From contig NZ_MSTI01000040.1 in assembly GCF_001949125.1 (NCBI RefSeq), positions 1-58,092 of the forward strand: a DNA stretch of 58,092 nucleotides. Direction: 5' to 3'. The notes beneath the pieces were generated by a model. The model searched no databases. It worked only from the letters and a program-made list of their open reading frames with translations, and was not told the origin of the DNA. This DNA comes from Deinococcus marmoris. GTDB lineage: Bacteria; Deinococcota; Deinococci; Deinococcales; Deinococcaceae. The translations under genes were made by a program, and so were the position numbers. This document shows, one piece after another, positions 50,504 through 58,092 of the stretch; the stretch's first letter is position 1, and every line of letters begins with the position of its first letter.

Positions 50504-51558
50504 TTAAAGTCCTCCTCACCCCAGCCCGCCACATTCGCGCCGCCAAAGACCATCCGCCGCAGATCAGGCGAGAAGAAGTTCATTCCCGGTGAACTGACTG
50601 CATTCAGCGCCTGGAGTTGCTGGGGCGTCAGGCGGATGTCCAGGGAGGCCAGATTGTCCTCCAGTTGCGCCACTGTGCTGGCCCCGATGAGGGTGGACGT
50701 GATGCCCGGCTGCGCCGCTGCCCAGGCCAGCGCCACCTGTGCGGGCGGTCTGCCGATATCGCCCGCCACGGTCCGCAGCGTGTTCAAGATGGCCCAGTTG
50801 CGCTCCGTGAACTTGGTGAACGGCCCGGAAAATGGATTGCTGCCGCTGAGACGGCCCTCACCATGCGTGTTCTCGCCATCGCGCTCGTATTTGCCCGCCA
50901 GAAAGCCGCCTGCCAGCGGACTCCACGGCACCACGCCCATCCCACCTTCACGCGCGGCGGGGCGATGTTCGTTCTCCAGTTCGCGGGCCACCAGTGAGTA
51001 TTCGAGCTGCATGGCAACTGGGCCAGGACTATTCAGCGTCTGGGCCAGCGTTGCCGCTTTCATGGCGTACCACGCGGGCATGTCCGAGAAGCCGAAATAA
51101 CGAATCTGTCCACCCCGCACCAGATCGCCCAGCGTTTGCAGCACCTCTTCCACCGGCGTCACCATGTCATAGACGTGCAGCCAGTACAGGTCGATGTAAT
51201 CGGTCTTCAGGCGCTTGAGGGAGCCTTCCAGCGCCCGGTAAATCTGTTTGCGCCCGTTGCCGCCCGCGTGCGGGTTGCCCCTCTGGGCGTTGAAGCCGAA
51301 TTTAGTGGCCAGCACAATCTGGTCCCGCAAGCCGCGCCCGGCAATAAACTGACCCACCAGTTCCTCACCTCGCCCACCCGAGTACACGTCAGCAGTGTCG
51401 ATGAAATTGCCGCCCGCATCCACATAAGCATTGAAGATGGCCTTAGAGACGTGATCGGCGGAACCCCAGGCCGTGTTGCCATAAGTCATGGTCCCCAGGG
51501 CCAGCGGGCTGACGATCAGGCCAGAGCGGCCCAGCGTGCGGTAATCAGTCAGGTTCAT
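50467..51558 (-). CDS. aldo/keto reductase
   Basis: A 363-aa protein. TADVYSGGRGEELVGQFIAG has catalytic Asp and Tyr, LATKFGFNAQRGNPHAGGNG the Lys, and YIDLYWLHVYDMVTP the His. STLIGASTVAQLEDNLASLD is the late NADPH-site motif. The start MNLTDYRTLGRSGLIVSPLA is at 51558 with GGAGAACCC upstream. The last dozen residues (FNCPGGPSNRRRE) run into GntR relic DNA in another frame, so the native tail is probably lost. It is in an operon with the SDR upstream (28 bases). Confidence 0.9.
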   Translation of the reverse strand: MNLTDYRTLGRSGLIVSPLALGTMTYGNTAWGSADHVSKAIFNAYVDAGGNFIDTADVYSGGRGEELVGQFIAGRGLRDQIVLATKFGFNAQRGNPHAGGNGRKQIYRALEGSLKRLKTDYIDLYWLHVYDMVTPVEEVLQTLGDLVRGGQIRYFGFSDMPAWYAMKAATLAQTLNSPGPVAMQLEYSLVARELENEHRPAAREGGMGVVPWSPLAGGFLAGKYERDGENTHGEGRLSGSNPFSGPFTKFTERNWAILNTLRTVAGDIGRPPAQVALAWAAAQPGITSTLIGASTVAQLEDNLASLDIRLTPQQLQALNAVSSPGMNFFSPDLRRMVFGGANVAGWGEEDFNCPGGPSNRRRE

Positions 51559-51586
51559 GGGTTCTCCGGTGAGGGTCAGGAATGCT

Positions 51587-52396
51587 CTAGAAGTTGAGCC
51601 GGGTGCCATTCATGCCGCCGTCCACGTCCAGGACGGTGCCATGAATGAAGGCGGCCTCCTCGGTGACCAGGAAGCGCACCGCGTAGGCGATGTCAATGGG
51701 CCGAACAGGACGGCCAGCGGCAGTGCCAGCGGTCATGGCGTCCAGGGCGGCACTGAATTCAGCATTGCCAGGCGTCAGCGTCGCGCCTGGAGCCACGGTG
51801 TTGACCCGCACGCCGCGTGGGCCGTATTCCGCCGCCCAGTTGCGGGTCATCTGCTCAATGGCGGCTTTGGAGGCGGTATACATCGCGCCGTTGGCCGTGC
51901 CGATCCGCCCCATCCACGAACCGATGTTGACGATGCTCCCCGAACCACGCTCCACCATGCCCAGCGCAAGCTCGCCCACCAGGACATGTGGCGCGCGGAT
52001 ATTGATGTCCAAGATGGCCTCCAGATCAGCGTCGAGAAGCGCCTCGGTGGGCGTCACTGGATAGACCCCCGCATTGTTGACCAGAACGTCCACCTGACCG
52101 CCAAGCGCAGCCGTGGCCTCACGTGCAAAGGTGCGCAGGGCGTCATAGGAGCCTGCCAGATCGGCGGGAACAAGATGCGCCTTGCCTCCGCCCCAGGTGA
52201 TGGCCTTCACCACCTGCTGAGCGCGGGCGGCGTCGCGGCCACTGACGACGACTTCAGCGCCTGAGGCAGCCAGCACGCGGGCAATCGCCTCGCCGATGCC
52301 GCTGGTAGAGCCGGTGACGATGGCCTTCTTGCCCAGCAGGCGGGAATCTGTGGGAAGAGAAGCGAGGAGTTCTGAATTGGTGGACAAAGTGTGCAC
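51587..52396 (-). CDS. short-chain dehydrogenase/reductase (SDR)
   Basis: A 269-aa protein. KAIVTGSTSGIGEAIARVLA has the Gly motif, LVNNAGVYPVTPTEALLDAD the NNAG, GSWMGRIGTANGAMYTASKA the Ser and Tyr-Lys. A GTG start at 52396 is set by GGAGGTTTTACC. It is transcribed divergently from an HxlR-type regulator, whose promoter carries an operator-like repeat. The substrate is unknown, perhaps a quinone or aldehyde. Confidence 0.9.
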   Translation of the reverse strand: MHTLSTNSELLASLPTDSRLLGKKAIVTGSTSGIGEAIARVLAASGAEVVVSGRDAARAQQVVKAITWGGGKAHLVPADLAGSYDALRTFAREATAALGGQVDVLVNNAGVYPVTPTEALLDADLEAILDINIRAPHVLVGELALGMVERGSGSIVNIGSWMGRIGTANGAMYTASKAAIEQMTRNWAAEYGPRGVRVNTVAPGATLTPGNAEFSAALDAMTAGTAAGRPVRPIDIAYAVRFLVTEEAAFIHGTVLDVDGGMNGTRLNF

Positions 52397-52460
52397 GGTA
52401 AAACCTCCAGGTCAACGGCAGGACGATGATCAACGTCGGTCAAAGCAGTTGCGTTTCACA

Positions 52461-52494
52461 ACCAGTTGAACCATACCCGAACTGGTGCGATAAT
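52461..52494 (+). promoter_or_regulatory. promoter with inverted repeat ahead of hxlR gene
   Basis: TTGAAC (52466-52471) and GATAAT (52489-52494) are separated by exactly 17 bases. ACCAGTT (52461-52467) and AACTGGT (52480-52486) form a perfect 7-bp inverted repeat that overlaps the -35 and the spacer. It is a likely HxlR operator and could also act on the divergent SDR operon. Confidence 0.75.
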
Positions 52495-52518
52495 GCAAGC
52501 AGTAGGGAGGTGATGAAA

Positions 52519-52941
52519 ATGGGTGAGCGCAGCGCAGAGAGAACCATCCGTTCAGGCTGTCCAGTGAGCCTTGGCCTGGACGTTTTCGGCGACAAGTGGA
52601 CGCTGCTGATCGTGCGTGACCTGATGTTCAGCGGCAAGCGCCACTTCCGCGAACTGCTCGCCTCTGAAGAGGCCATCTCATCGAACATTCTCTCGGACCG
52701 CCTGAAAATGCTGCTTGCAGAGGGCATCATCAGCAAAGCCGAGGACCCCAGCCACGCACAGAAAGTGGTTTACCGCCTGACTGAAAAAGGTGTGGCGCTG
52801 CTGCCGATTTTGCTTCAGATCAGCGAATGGAGCTATCAATATCGCCCGGTGGGAGAGCAGTACCCGCGTCCTGCCGAAGCTGCTGACACGGCTGTGCAGA
52901 TGGACGAGGTGCGCAGAGCGCATCTGGTGCAGGCAGGTTGA
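52519..52941 (+). CDS. HxlR-family transcriptional regulator
   Basis: A 140-aa winged-helix protein. SGCPVSLGLDVFGDKWTLLI followed by VRDLMFSGKRHFRELLASEE and ISSNILSDRLKMLLAEGII is the HxlR pattern; Cys14 near the start is the redox/electrophile-sensing residue of the family. I chose ATG 52519 (8 bases after GGGAGG); ATG 52513 is too close. It likely controls itself and the divergent SDR-aldo/keto reductase operon, as quinone- or aldehyde-sensing HxlR members do. Confidence 0.9.
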   Translation: MGERSAERTIRSGCPVSLGLDVFGDKWTLLIVRDLMFSGKRHFRELLASEEAISSNILSDRLKMLLAEGIISKAEDPSHAQKVVYRLTEKGVALLPILLQISEWSYQYRPVGEQYPRPAEAADTAVQMDEVRRAHLVQAG

Positions 52942-52984
52942 CCGGGCGAAGGCCGAGATTCTGTCCACATCGCGTGCGTACCTT

Positions 52985-53163
52985 ATACAGACTCCGATTA
53001 GAGGGTGTTGAAAGCATCCGCAATCCGCGCGGGAGGAGCAGCGTCCTCATGGGCGTCTATTCGCGACGATAGCGAGCAGGAGAAAAACGGGTTCCGTTTG
53101 TTTCGTGCAGGAATCGGAACAGCGCCGATCCTCCACTCCACGCCCGGAACCCGTTTTTCTCCC
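52985..53163 (+). repeat. R1 repeat, copy F (inverted chimera)
   Basis: The first 109 bases are the left part of a plus-oriented long copy (ATACAGACTCCG through GAGAAAAACGGG, with part of the extra segment missing). At TTCCG it switches to the left part of a minus-oriented copy (GTTTGTTTCGTGCAGGAATC through CCCGTTTTTCTCC). Both halves end in the same A-rich/T-rich block, so the unit is a large imperfect palindrome. Confidence 0.8.
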
Positions 53164-53326
53164 CCGCAGCTCGGAAGCGTACAGCAACGGCTTTCTGTGC
53201 GTCCCAGAAGATATCCAGTGGAGATTAACGTTCTCGGGTTGCAGATCCCTGTTGCACAATTCAGAGCAATGGCGAGCGGTGTATGCCAGCAGCAGCATCC
53301 ATGACGTAGTTAGCGCTGCGTGTGTC
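53164..53326 (-). other. sequence between R1 copies F and G
   Basis: A minus-strand frame reads LLLAYTARHCSELCNRDLQP and ENVNLHWIS. It is protein-like but not recognised and may be a scrap of a mobile element's gene caught between repeats. Confidence 0.25.
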
Positions 53327-53461
53327 ATACGGACTCCGTTTGTTTCGTGTAGGAATCGGGACAGCGCCGATTCCTACACTCCACGTCCGGCACCCGTTTC
53401 TCTCCTTCTCGCTCCGCTCGGATTACGGGTGTTTTCAACACCCTCTAATCGGAGTCCGTAT
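53327..53461 (-). repeat. R1 repeat, copy G (short form)
   Basis: A full 135-bp copy in minus orientation, nearly identical to copy C: ATACGGACTCCG at the left and CGGAGTCCGTAT at the right. It has the perfect GGGTGTTTTCAACACCC hairpin. TC precedes and CAG follows it. Confidence 0.92.
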
Positions 53462-53509
53462 CAGACGGCAAAACTCTATCTTTTATCCGAGTTGGACAAA
53501 AATCGGACA

Positions 53510-53538
53510 TTCACCAGGCCAGGCTCTACTCTGATAAG
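53510..53538 (+). promoter_or_regulatory. leaderless promoter of the toxin-antitoxin pair
   Basis: TTCACC (53510-53515) and GATAAG (53533-53538) are 17 bases apart. The ATG at 53547 is only 8 bases after the -10 box, so the transcript would start at the codon. No ribosome site precedes it. Confidence 0.55.
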
Positions 53539-53546
53539 CTAGCAGT

Positions 53547-53921
53547 ATGGGTCTTCAGATGAACCTGGGCGCATTCCTCCAACGGCGCGGCATCAGTGCC
53601 TACCGGCTGGTCAAGGCCACCGAGGGCCGCCTGGCCCCGGCCACCGTCTACGGTCTGGCCAGCAAACCGGCCCAGCGCATTGACCTCGCCACCGTCGGCA
53701 CCATGCTCGAAGCCCTCAGCGAACTGACCGGCAGCGCGGTCCTGTTTCAGGATGTTCTGGAGCCAGTCAGCGCCGCCGAAGCCGTGCGCCGCGAGGACGC
53801 CCGCGCCCGCATTGCCGCGCCGCGCCGCTCTGGCCGGTTTGAAGGCAGCTCTGAAGCTGTTCCTGAAGGCGATTGGAGCGTGCCCGACCAGCTCGCCGAG
53901 CTGCGTGGGCGCGACCTTTGA
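53547..53921 (+). CDS. XRE-type antitoxin
   Basis: A 124-aa protein. MNLGAFLQRRGISAYRLVKA and TVYGLASKPAQRIDLATVGT form an XRE/Cro-like helix-turn-helix, with GTMLEALSELTGSAVLFQDV. The C-terminal half (ARARIAAPRRSGRFEG and so on) is likely the toxin-binding part. No ribosome site is seen, and the promoter seems leaderless. It overlaps the PIN gene by 4 bases. It should repress its own promoter with the toxin. Confidence 0.85.
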   Translation: MGLQMNLGAFLQRRGISAYRLVKATEGRLAPATVYGLASKPAQRIDLATVGTMLEALSELTGSAVLFQDVLEPVSAAEAVRREDARARIAAPRRSGRFEGSSEAVPEGDWSVPDQLAELRGRDL

Positions 53922-54403
53922 GCCAGACTTCCAGCGCTGCTCCCCCACTCTTCCTCGACACCTCGGCGTTGCTGCGGGCTTATCTGGTTAAAGACCCCTT
54001 CTTCGCGCTGGTGCAGCGGGCCATTCTGGACGCGCCGCGCGTGGTGGTCAGCGGCCTGGCCCACCCGGAGTTCACCGCTGCCCTGATGCAGCGCCAGCAC
54101 CGCGCCCACTCGGGCCGCCTAAGTGCGGCGCAGGTCACCCGCCTGCTGGCTGACTTTCACCACGATTGGGAGACCTTTGAGGTAGTGTCGGTGGACGATG
54201 GGGCGCTACAAGACGCCTCAGCGCTGGTGATTCGTCAGGCGGCGCTTGGCCTGCGGGCGATGGACGCCGTGCATCTGGTCGGTGCCCAGATTGCGTCCCT
54301 GGCCTTTGACGGAATCGAGTTCTTGACCTTCGATGACCGCCAGCGCCAGGCTGCCGGGGCTGAGGGGTTGCCGCTTTACGCCCCACCAGCCGAAGAAGAC
54401 TGA
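53918..54403 (+). CDS. PIN-domain toxin ribonuclease (VapC-like)
   Basis: A 161-aa protein with a TTG start overlapping the antitoxin stop (TTGA). PIN acidic residues are all present: LFLDTSALLRAY (Asp), HPEFTAALMQ (Glu), RAMDAVHLVGAQIA (Asp) and LTFDDRQRQAA (Asp). It should be an Mg-dependent RNase. The overlapping start ties toxin yield to antitoxin translation. Confidence 0.88.
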   Translation: MSQTSSAAPPLFLDTSALLRAYLVKDPFFALVQRAILDAPRVVVSGLAHPEFTAALMQRQHRAHSGRLSAAQVTRLLADFHHDWETFEVVSVDDGALQDASALVIRQAALGLRAMDAVHLVGAQIASLAFDGIEFLTFDDRQRQAAGAEGLPLYAPPAEED

Positions 54404-54477
54404 AATGCGGACGATTCAATCCATGTGAATCAGCGACGGGTAAAGCACGCTGGCGTCATACAAGGCCCTTAAGCGCG
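54404..54477. other. gap after toxin gene
   Basis: Nothing recognisable. Confidence 0.3.
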
Positions 54478-54955
54478 TGGGGGAGAGGATCAACGCGGCC
54501 TCAAACTGGCGTGAACCGCGCCCTGGTGCGGACTGTCATGACCACGGCCCGGCGCATGACCAGACGTTGATCGTCCTGATGCTGCACACCAGCCTACGCG
54601 CCCACGAAGTCTGCGCCCATGTGCCGCCGTGACCTGCACTTGGCAAGAGCGACACGGTCCGCGACGTGCCGCTTAATATCGACGTGCCGCTTAATATCAC
54701 TGCCCGCGAGGTATTGGGGCCTGACCACCCGCGCCCTGGCCCATCTGGTTCGCAGGTACGCCCGTCTGGCCCGCGCCGAGGTCAGTCCGCACGAGCTGCG
54801 GCACCGTTTCGGTTATGTCCTGGCCTAGACAGTCCCGCTGTACCGCCTGGCCCAGCCCATGGGCCACGCCTCGCCGGACACCACCCTGCGCTATGTGCGG
54901 GCCACCCAGCAGGACTTTCCAGGTGAGGCGGAAAAGATTGCCGGAGCAACCGCGA
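54478..54955 (+). pseudogene. tyrosine recombinase/integrase relic
   Basis: Pieces in several frames: LIVLMLHTSLRAHEVCAHVP (first catalytic Arg), SDTVRDVPLNIDVPLN, VSPHELRHRFGYVLA then a stop (HxxR), MGHASPDTTLRYVRATQQDF (late His and nucleophile Tyr). At least two shifts and one stop break it. It lies just before the ArsB gene. It could be the last trace of an integrative element. Confidence 0.85.
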
Positions 54956-55075
54956 TTGCTGCGGCCTCAAGTCCGTTTTGATCCCACGCTCTGGCTGTGC
55001 GCCTGTGGCTTATTCTTCGGCGGTGAATACAGGCTGGCTCAGGCAAAAGCGCCACTCCGACAGGTCCGCGCCGCC

Positions 55076-56362
55076 GTGATCCTTCCCCTGGGTGTCTTCG
55101 CCCTGACGCTGTATCTGGTGGTCTTCCGTCCGCGGGGTCTGAGCGTGGCAGTGGGCGCACTCGTCGGGGCCGCGCTGGGGCTGGCACTGGGCCTGGTGGG
55201 CTGGGATGATGTGCGCGCCGTCTGGAACGACACCTGGAACGCCACCCTGACCCTGGTGGCCCTGATCGTGCTGAGCCTGCTGCTGGACGCGGCGGGGCTG
55301 TTCCGTTTCCTGGCCCTGCACCTGGCGCGGCGGGCGGGCGGGCACAGCGGACGCCTGTTCGCACTGCTGGTGGTGTTCGGGGCGCTACTGGCCGCCCTGT
55401 TCGCCAACGACGGCGCGGTGCTGATCCTGACGCCCATCGCGCTGTCGCTGTGCAGCGTGCTGGGGTTTTCACGGGCGGCGTCGCTGGGGGTGCTGTTCGC
55501 GGTGGGCTTCGTGGCCGACGCGGCCAGCCTGCCGCTGATCACCTCCAACCTCACCAACATCATCAGCGCCGACCTGTTCAGGCTGCCCTTCGCGCGTTAC
55601 GCCGCCGTGATGGGGCCGGTGAATCTGGTGGGCGTGGCGGTCAGCCTGGGGGTCTTGTGGCTGATGTTCCGGCATTCCTGGCCCGCCCGGTATGACCTCG
55701 CCGCCCTGCCGCCGCCCGGCTCGGCGCTGCTTGCTCCGCGCACCTGCTGGGCTGGCGCGGGCCTGATGGCAGCGCTGCTGGCCGGGTTCTTTCTCGCCCC
55801 TGGACTGGGCATGCCCGTCAGTGCCGTGGCGCTGCTGGCCGCCGCCATTGTGCTGGGCATTTCTGCGCTGGAGCGGCGGGTGGCGCTGGGGCCGGTGTTG
55901 CGCGGCGCACCCTGGGACGTGGTGCTGTTCTCGCTGGGGATGTACCTGGTGGTCTACGGGGTCAAGAATGCGGGGCTGACGGTCTGGCTGGCCGGGTTGC
56001 TGGAGACGTTCGCGGCCCACGGGGCAGCGGCCACGGTGTTCGGTACGGGGGGCGTGATCGCCGCGCTCTCGGCCATCACCAACAACCTGCCCGCCGTACT
56101 GATCGGCACGCTGAGCATTCAGGAGGTGGGTGGCGTTCCGCCTGTCCTCCGCGAAATGATGGTCTACGCCAATATCGTGGCCGCCGACATCGGCCCCAAG
56201 CTGACGCCGATTGGCAGTCTGGCGACGCTGCTGTGGCTGGGTCTGCTGCGGCAAAAGGGGATAGAGGTGCCCTGGGGCGAGTACCTGCGCCTGGGATTGA
56301 TCGCCACGCCGCCAGTGCTGATCGCCGCGCTGCTGGCGCTGTGGTGGCGACTGGGCGGTTGA
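55076..56362 (+). CDS. arsB: ArsB-type arsenite efflux permease
   Basis: A 428-aa membrane protein of the ArsB/ion transporter superfamily: LALHLARRAGGHSGRLFALL, LFANDGAVLILTPIALSLC, VADAASLPLITSNLTNI and TNNLPAVLIGTLSIQEVGGV. The GTG at 55076 gives MILPLGVFALTLYLVVFRPR and the length usual for ArsB (about 429). The frame is open further upstream into the recombinase relic and lacks a strong ribosome site, so the start is tentative. No arsR or arsC is adjacent. A role in arsenite/antimonite export is inferred. Confidence 0.88.
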   Translation: MILPLGVFALTLYLVVFRPRGLSVAVGALVGAALGLALGLVGWDDVRAVWNDTWNATLTLVALIVLSLLLDAAGLFRFLALHLARRAGGHSGRLFALLVVFGALLAALFANDGAVLILTPIALSLCSVLGFSRAASLGVLFAVGFVADAASLPLITSNLTNIISADLFRLPFARYAAVMGPVNLVGVAVSLGVLWLMFRHSWPARYDLAALPPPGSALLAPRTCWAGAGLMAALLAGFFLAPGLGMPVSAVALLAAAIVLGISALERRVALGPVLRGAPWDVVLFSLGMYLVVYGVKNAGLTVWLAGLLETFAAHGAAATVFGTGGVIAALSAITNNLPAVLIGTLSIQEVGGVPPVLREMMVYANIVAADIGPKLTPIGSLATLLWLGLLRQKGIEVPWGEYLRLGLIATPPVLIAALLALWWRLGG

Positions 56363-56436
56363 TGCGGTGCGGGATGCGGCTGACGCGGGAACAAGGCATC
56401 TGCCCCTGAGGTGCAAATCGGAGTGATTTGTCCCTT

Positions 56437-56475
56437 AAGCCCCCGTGCCAGTCGAACCTCTGATTCGGGGGGCTT
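56437..56475 (+). terminator. terminator-like inverted repeat
   Basis: AAGCCCCC pairs with GGGGGCTT around 23 bases, followed by TCTAGC. It lies 75 bases after the ArsB stop. The T-run is poor. Confidence 0.5.
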
Positions 56476-56529
56476 TCTAGCTCACCGACCTTGAGCGCGC
56501 GGACGGCGTCCCACCATGCGCTTTTAAAC

Positions 56530-56558
56530 TTGACTAAACCAATCGGATTAAATAGATT
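56530..56558 (+). promoter_or_regulatory. leaderless promoter of iron-chelate binding protein
   Basis: TTGACT (56530-56535) and TAGATT (56553-56558) are 17 bases apart. The ATG at 56565 is 6 bases after the -10 box, so the message would have no leader, as often seen in Deinococcus. The spacer ACCAATCGGATTAAA is AT-rich and could hold a metal-regulator site, but no clear Fur box is seen. Confidence 0.7.
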
Positions 56559-56564
56559 GCGACC

Positions 56565-57521
56565 ATGAACCGAGTTGTCCTGCTCCTGACCCTGGCCCTG
56601 CTGCCAGCCGCCTCTGCCCAGACCCCGAACACGCTGACCCTCAAACACGACGAGGGCACCGCCACCGTCAAGAAAAATCCGCAACGCGTGGTGGTCATGG
56701 ACGAGGAAGCGCTGGGCTGGATGTTTGCGCTGGGGCTGGGCGAGCGCGTGGTGGGGCTGGGCAGCAGCTACCTGTCGCCCACCGACATCAGCGGCGGCAA
56801 GCTCAAGACCAGCGTGCTGAAGGAAGGCTTTTACGCGCGGGGCAAGCTGAACAACCCCAGCTTCGTGGGCAGTTGGACCGCGCCCAGCTTAGAAACCATT
56901 CTGGCGCTGAAACCCGACTTGATCGTGCGCCTGACCTGGGACGGCAACCAGAATTACGACAGGCTCAGCAAGATCGCGCCCACGGTGGGCTACGAGGAGG
57001 GCGGCCAGGGCTTCTGGCAAAAGGGCCTGCGTGACCTAGCCCGTGTGTTTGGCAAACAGGTGCAGGCCGAGCAGATCATCAAGCAGGCGGCGGACGTGAA
57101 CCGGGGCAACGCCCGTAAATTGCAGGCGGCGGGCGTGTTCAGGAAATACGACAAGGTGGTGGTGCTGGCCCCCTTCAGCGGCGGCAACACCTGGGCCTAC
57201 AGCAGCGTGCGCCTGATCGACGATCTGCGCTCGCTGGGCTTCAGGGACGGCCTGAAAGTCGGCAGCGCCACGCTGGGCATCGGGGCACAGGTCAGCGACG
57301 AGGCGCTGCTGGGGATTAACAAAAAGACCCTGGTGGTGCTGTTTCCCCCAGGCGGCCAGTTCAACGGCGCGGACGCCTTTCTCAAGACCCCGGTGGGTCA
57401 GCGCCTTCAGGCCCAGAGTGTGCTGTACGTCCCTGAAGCCTTCAGCCCGTATTCCGGCCCGCTGGTGTCGATCCGCAACAGCAACGAGATGACGCGCCTG
57501 ATTCTGGACAAGGTCAAATGA
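56565..57521 (+). CDS. iron-chelate/haem ABC transporter binding protein
   Basis: A 318-aa exported protein. The signal peptide is [40 protein letters not shown] and [20 protein letters not shown] are FepB/BtuF-type signatures. [20 protein letters not shown] and [20 protein letters not shown] follow. It likely captures a ferric siderophore. No ribosome site; the transcript appears leaderless. It overlaps the next, related gene by 4 bases (ATGA). Confidence 0.9.
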   Translation: MNRVVLLLTLALLPAASAQTPNTLTLKHDEGTATVKKNPQRVVVMDEEALGWMFALGLGERVVGLGSSYLSPTDISGGKLKTSVLKEGFYARGKLNNPSFVGSWTAPSLETILALKPDLIVRLTWDGNQNYDRLSKIAPTVGYEEGGQGFWQKGLRDLARVFGKQVQAEQIIKQAADVNRGNARKLQAAGVFRKYDKVVVLAPFSGGNTWAYSSVRLIDDLRSLGFRDGLKVGSATLGIGAQVSDEALLGINKKTLVVLFPPGGQFNGADAFLKTPVGQRLQAQSVLYVPEAFSPYSGPLVSIRNSNEMTRLILDKVK

Positions 57522-57745
57522 GAGGCTTCCAGCCCGGACTGGCGCTGGCACTGCTGGGCGGCCTGAGCCTGTCGGCCTCAGCCCAGACGGCGCAGACGTG
57601 CAAGGGGCAGACCATCACGCACGCCCTGGGACAGACCTGCGTGACGGGCGTTCCCAGGCGCGTGGTGGTGCTGGAGTGGGCATACGCCGAGGACGTGCTG
57701 GCGCTGGGCGTGCAGCCGGTGGGCATGGCCGACATCAAACAAGAG
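57518..57745 (+). pseudogene. second iron-chelate binding protein, cut by insertion sequence
   Basis: The start [20 protein letters not shown] then SAQT is a signal peptide. [20 protein letters not shown] followed by [20 protein letters not shown] is the usual FepB-type start. Homology stops near IKQEF at about 57745, where sequence of a transposable element begins. Only about 75 of some 300 residues remain. The ATG overlaps the preceding stop. Confidence 0.88.
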
Positions 57746-58092
57746 TTTCCAGTCCTGTGCCACACTGCGTCTCAAACAGCCTCCAACAATGGTGAACCAG
57801 GAAAAAGTGCGGTCAGGACGAACTTACGGTGTTCTTGGGCCGCCAGATGCTGTGCAGCACGCCATGTGAGTTCGGGATCTCGTTTTCTGACCTCCAGGAC
57901 GGCATGAAAGGCTTGAACCACCAGAAAGGCCCAGTTTCGGTGTGCCTGGATGTCACGGTAACGGCACTGGCCGAAACTCAAGTTCTGTTTAACAAGGCGG
58001 TGAATGACTTCGATCCCCCAGCGGGCTTTCCAAGCCCGCAGCAGTTCTGCCAATGTAATGTCTGACTGCTCAAATGTGCTGATCAGAAAAAA
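57745..58092 (-). mobile_element. insertion sequence, right end (IS4/IS701 type)
   Basis: This covers the visible part of the element that interrupts the second iron-chelate binding protein gene. Its other end lies outside the window, so inverted repeats and target duplication cannot be checked. The inner limit is estimated from where binding-protein homology stops. Confidence 0.65.
57772..58092 (-). CDS. IS4/IS701-type transposase, C-terminal part (cut by window edge)
   Basis: The minus-strand frame is open from the window edge. [20 protein letters not shown] followed by [20 protein letters not shown] has the Tyr-(2)-Arg-(3)-Glu-(6)-Lys-like signature area with the catalytic Glu. [15 protein letters not shown] is the usual last helix. 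The element's right end lies between about 57745 and 57770, inside the binding-protein gene. Family choice between IS4 and IS701 is not certain. Confidence 0.85.
   Translation of the reverse strand, partial: FFLISTFEQSDITLAELLRAWKARWGIEVIHRLVKQNLSFGQCRYRDIQAHRNWAFLVVQAFHAVLEVRKRDPELTWRAAQHLAAQEHRKFVLTALFPGSPLLEAV

Noticed and set aside
54478..54955. Active integrase marking an integrative element
   Set aside because: Stops and shifts break all catalytic blocks, and I found no pair of direct repeats that could be attL/attR.

Overview
The window looks like a chromosome or megaplasmid segment of a Deinococcus-type bacterium. This rests on high GC content, protein sequences that resemble Deinococcus families, several genes that seem to start at or next to a -10 box (leaderless, as is common in Deinococcus), and a family of short hairpin-rich repeats. 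The genus is an inference; there is no rRNA or other marker gene here. I found no tRNA, rRNA or CRISPR array.

Region 1 (1-9.95 kb) begins with the end of an IS3-type transposase and the first copy of a repeat I call R1. It then holds a sugar-uptake locus on the minus strand: a LacI-type repressor, a sugar-binding protein, two permeases (one with a very large extra domain) and, further downstream, an amylo-alpha-1,6-glucosidase. Two near-identical palindromic operators lie upstream of lacI. Remnants of an alcohol dehydrogenase and an IS1182 transposase separate this locus from a phytase-like esterase lipoprotein, an M28 peptidase and a membrane protein (to 12.1 kb).

Region 2 (12.8-28.9 kb) reads as a stress and metal-handling island. 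On the minus strand it has phosphoketolase, two different release-factor-like (baeRF) proteins flanking an alpha/beta hydrolase and a BTAD regulator, Dps, a run of small overlapping genes and a cytochrome c. On the plus strand it has a PAS-PAS-GbsR/MarR-like regulator, two triple-BON proteins, a PRC-barrel protein, an SDR and a VIT/CCC1 transporter. A truncated PRC-barrel paralogue and an R1 copy close it.

Region 3 (29.3-41.9 kb) has a TMEM175-type channel, then a cobalamin riboswitch followed by a tightly coupled cobalt/B12 operon: NiCoT transporter, a ferredoxin-CobN fusion, a methyltransferase, a ChlI-ChlD-like AAA/VWA chelatase subunit, CbiE, CbiA and an unknown 94-aa ORF. Almost every junction is a 4-base start/stop overlap, often with GTG or TTG starts. 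A second, divergent cobalamin-riboswitch candidate with a perfect intrinsic terminator precedes a small [2Fe-2S] ferredoxin whose Cys pattern resembles the CobN N-terminal domain.

Region 4 (42-58 kb) mixes mobile-element debris with catabolic genes: a broken IS1595 transposase, an oligopeptide-type binding protein, a broken class III aminotransferase, a polar amino acid transporter lacking its ATPase, a cysteine-desulfurase-like PLP enzyme, dihydropyrimidinase, a GntR/UTRA remnant, an aldo/keto reductase and SDR divergent from an HxlR regulator, two R1 copies back to back, an XRE-PIN toxin-antitoxin pair, a dead tyrosine recombinase, an ArsB-type transporter and an iron-chelate binding protein pair. 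The second of that pair is cut by an IS4/IS701-type element that runs off the window.

The most unusual signals are the R1 repeat family (seven copies in 58 kb, short and long forms, one self-inverted chimera), the ferredoxin-CobN fusion with its riboswitch-controlled companion ferredoxin, and the stress island with paired baeRF proteins.
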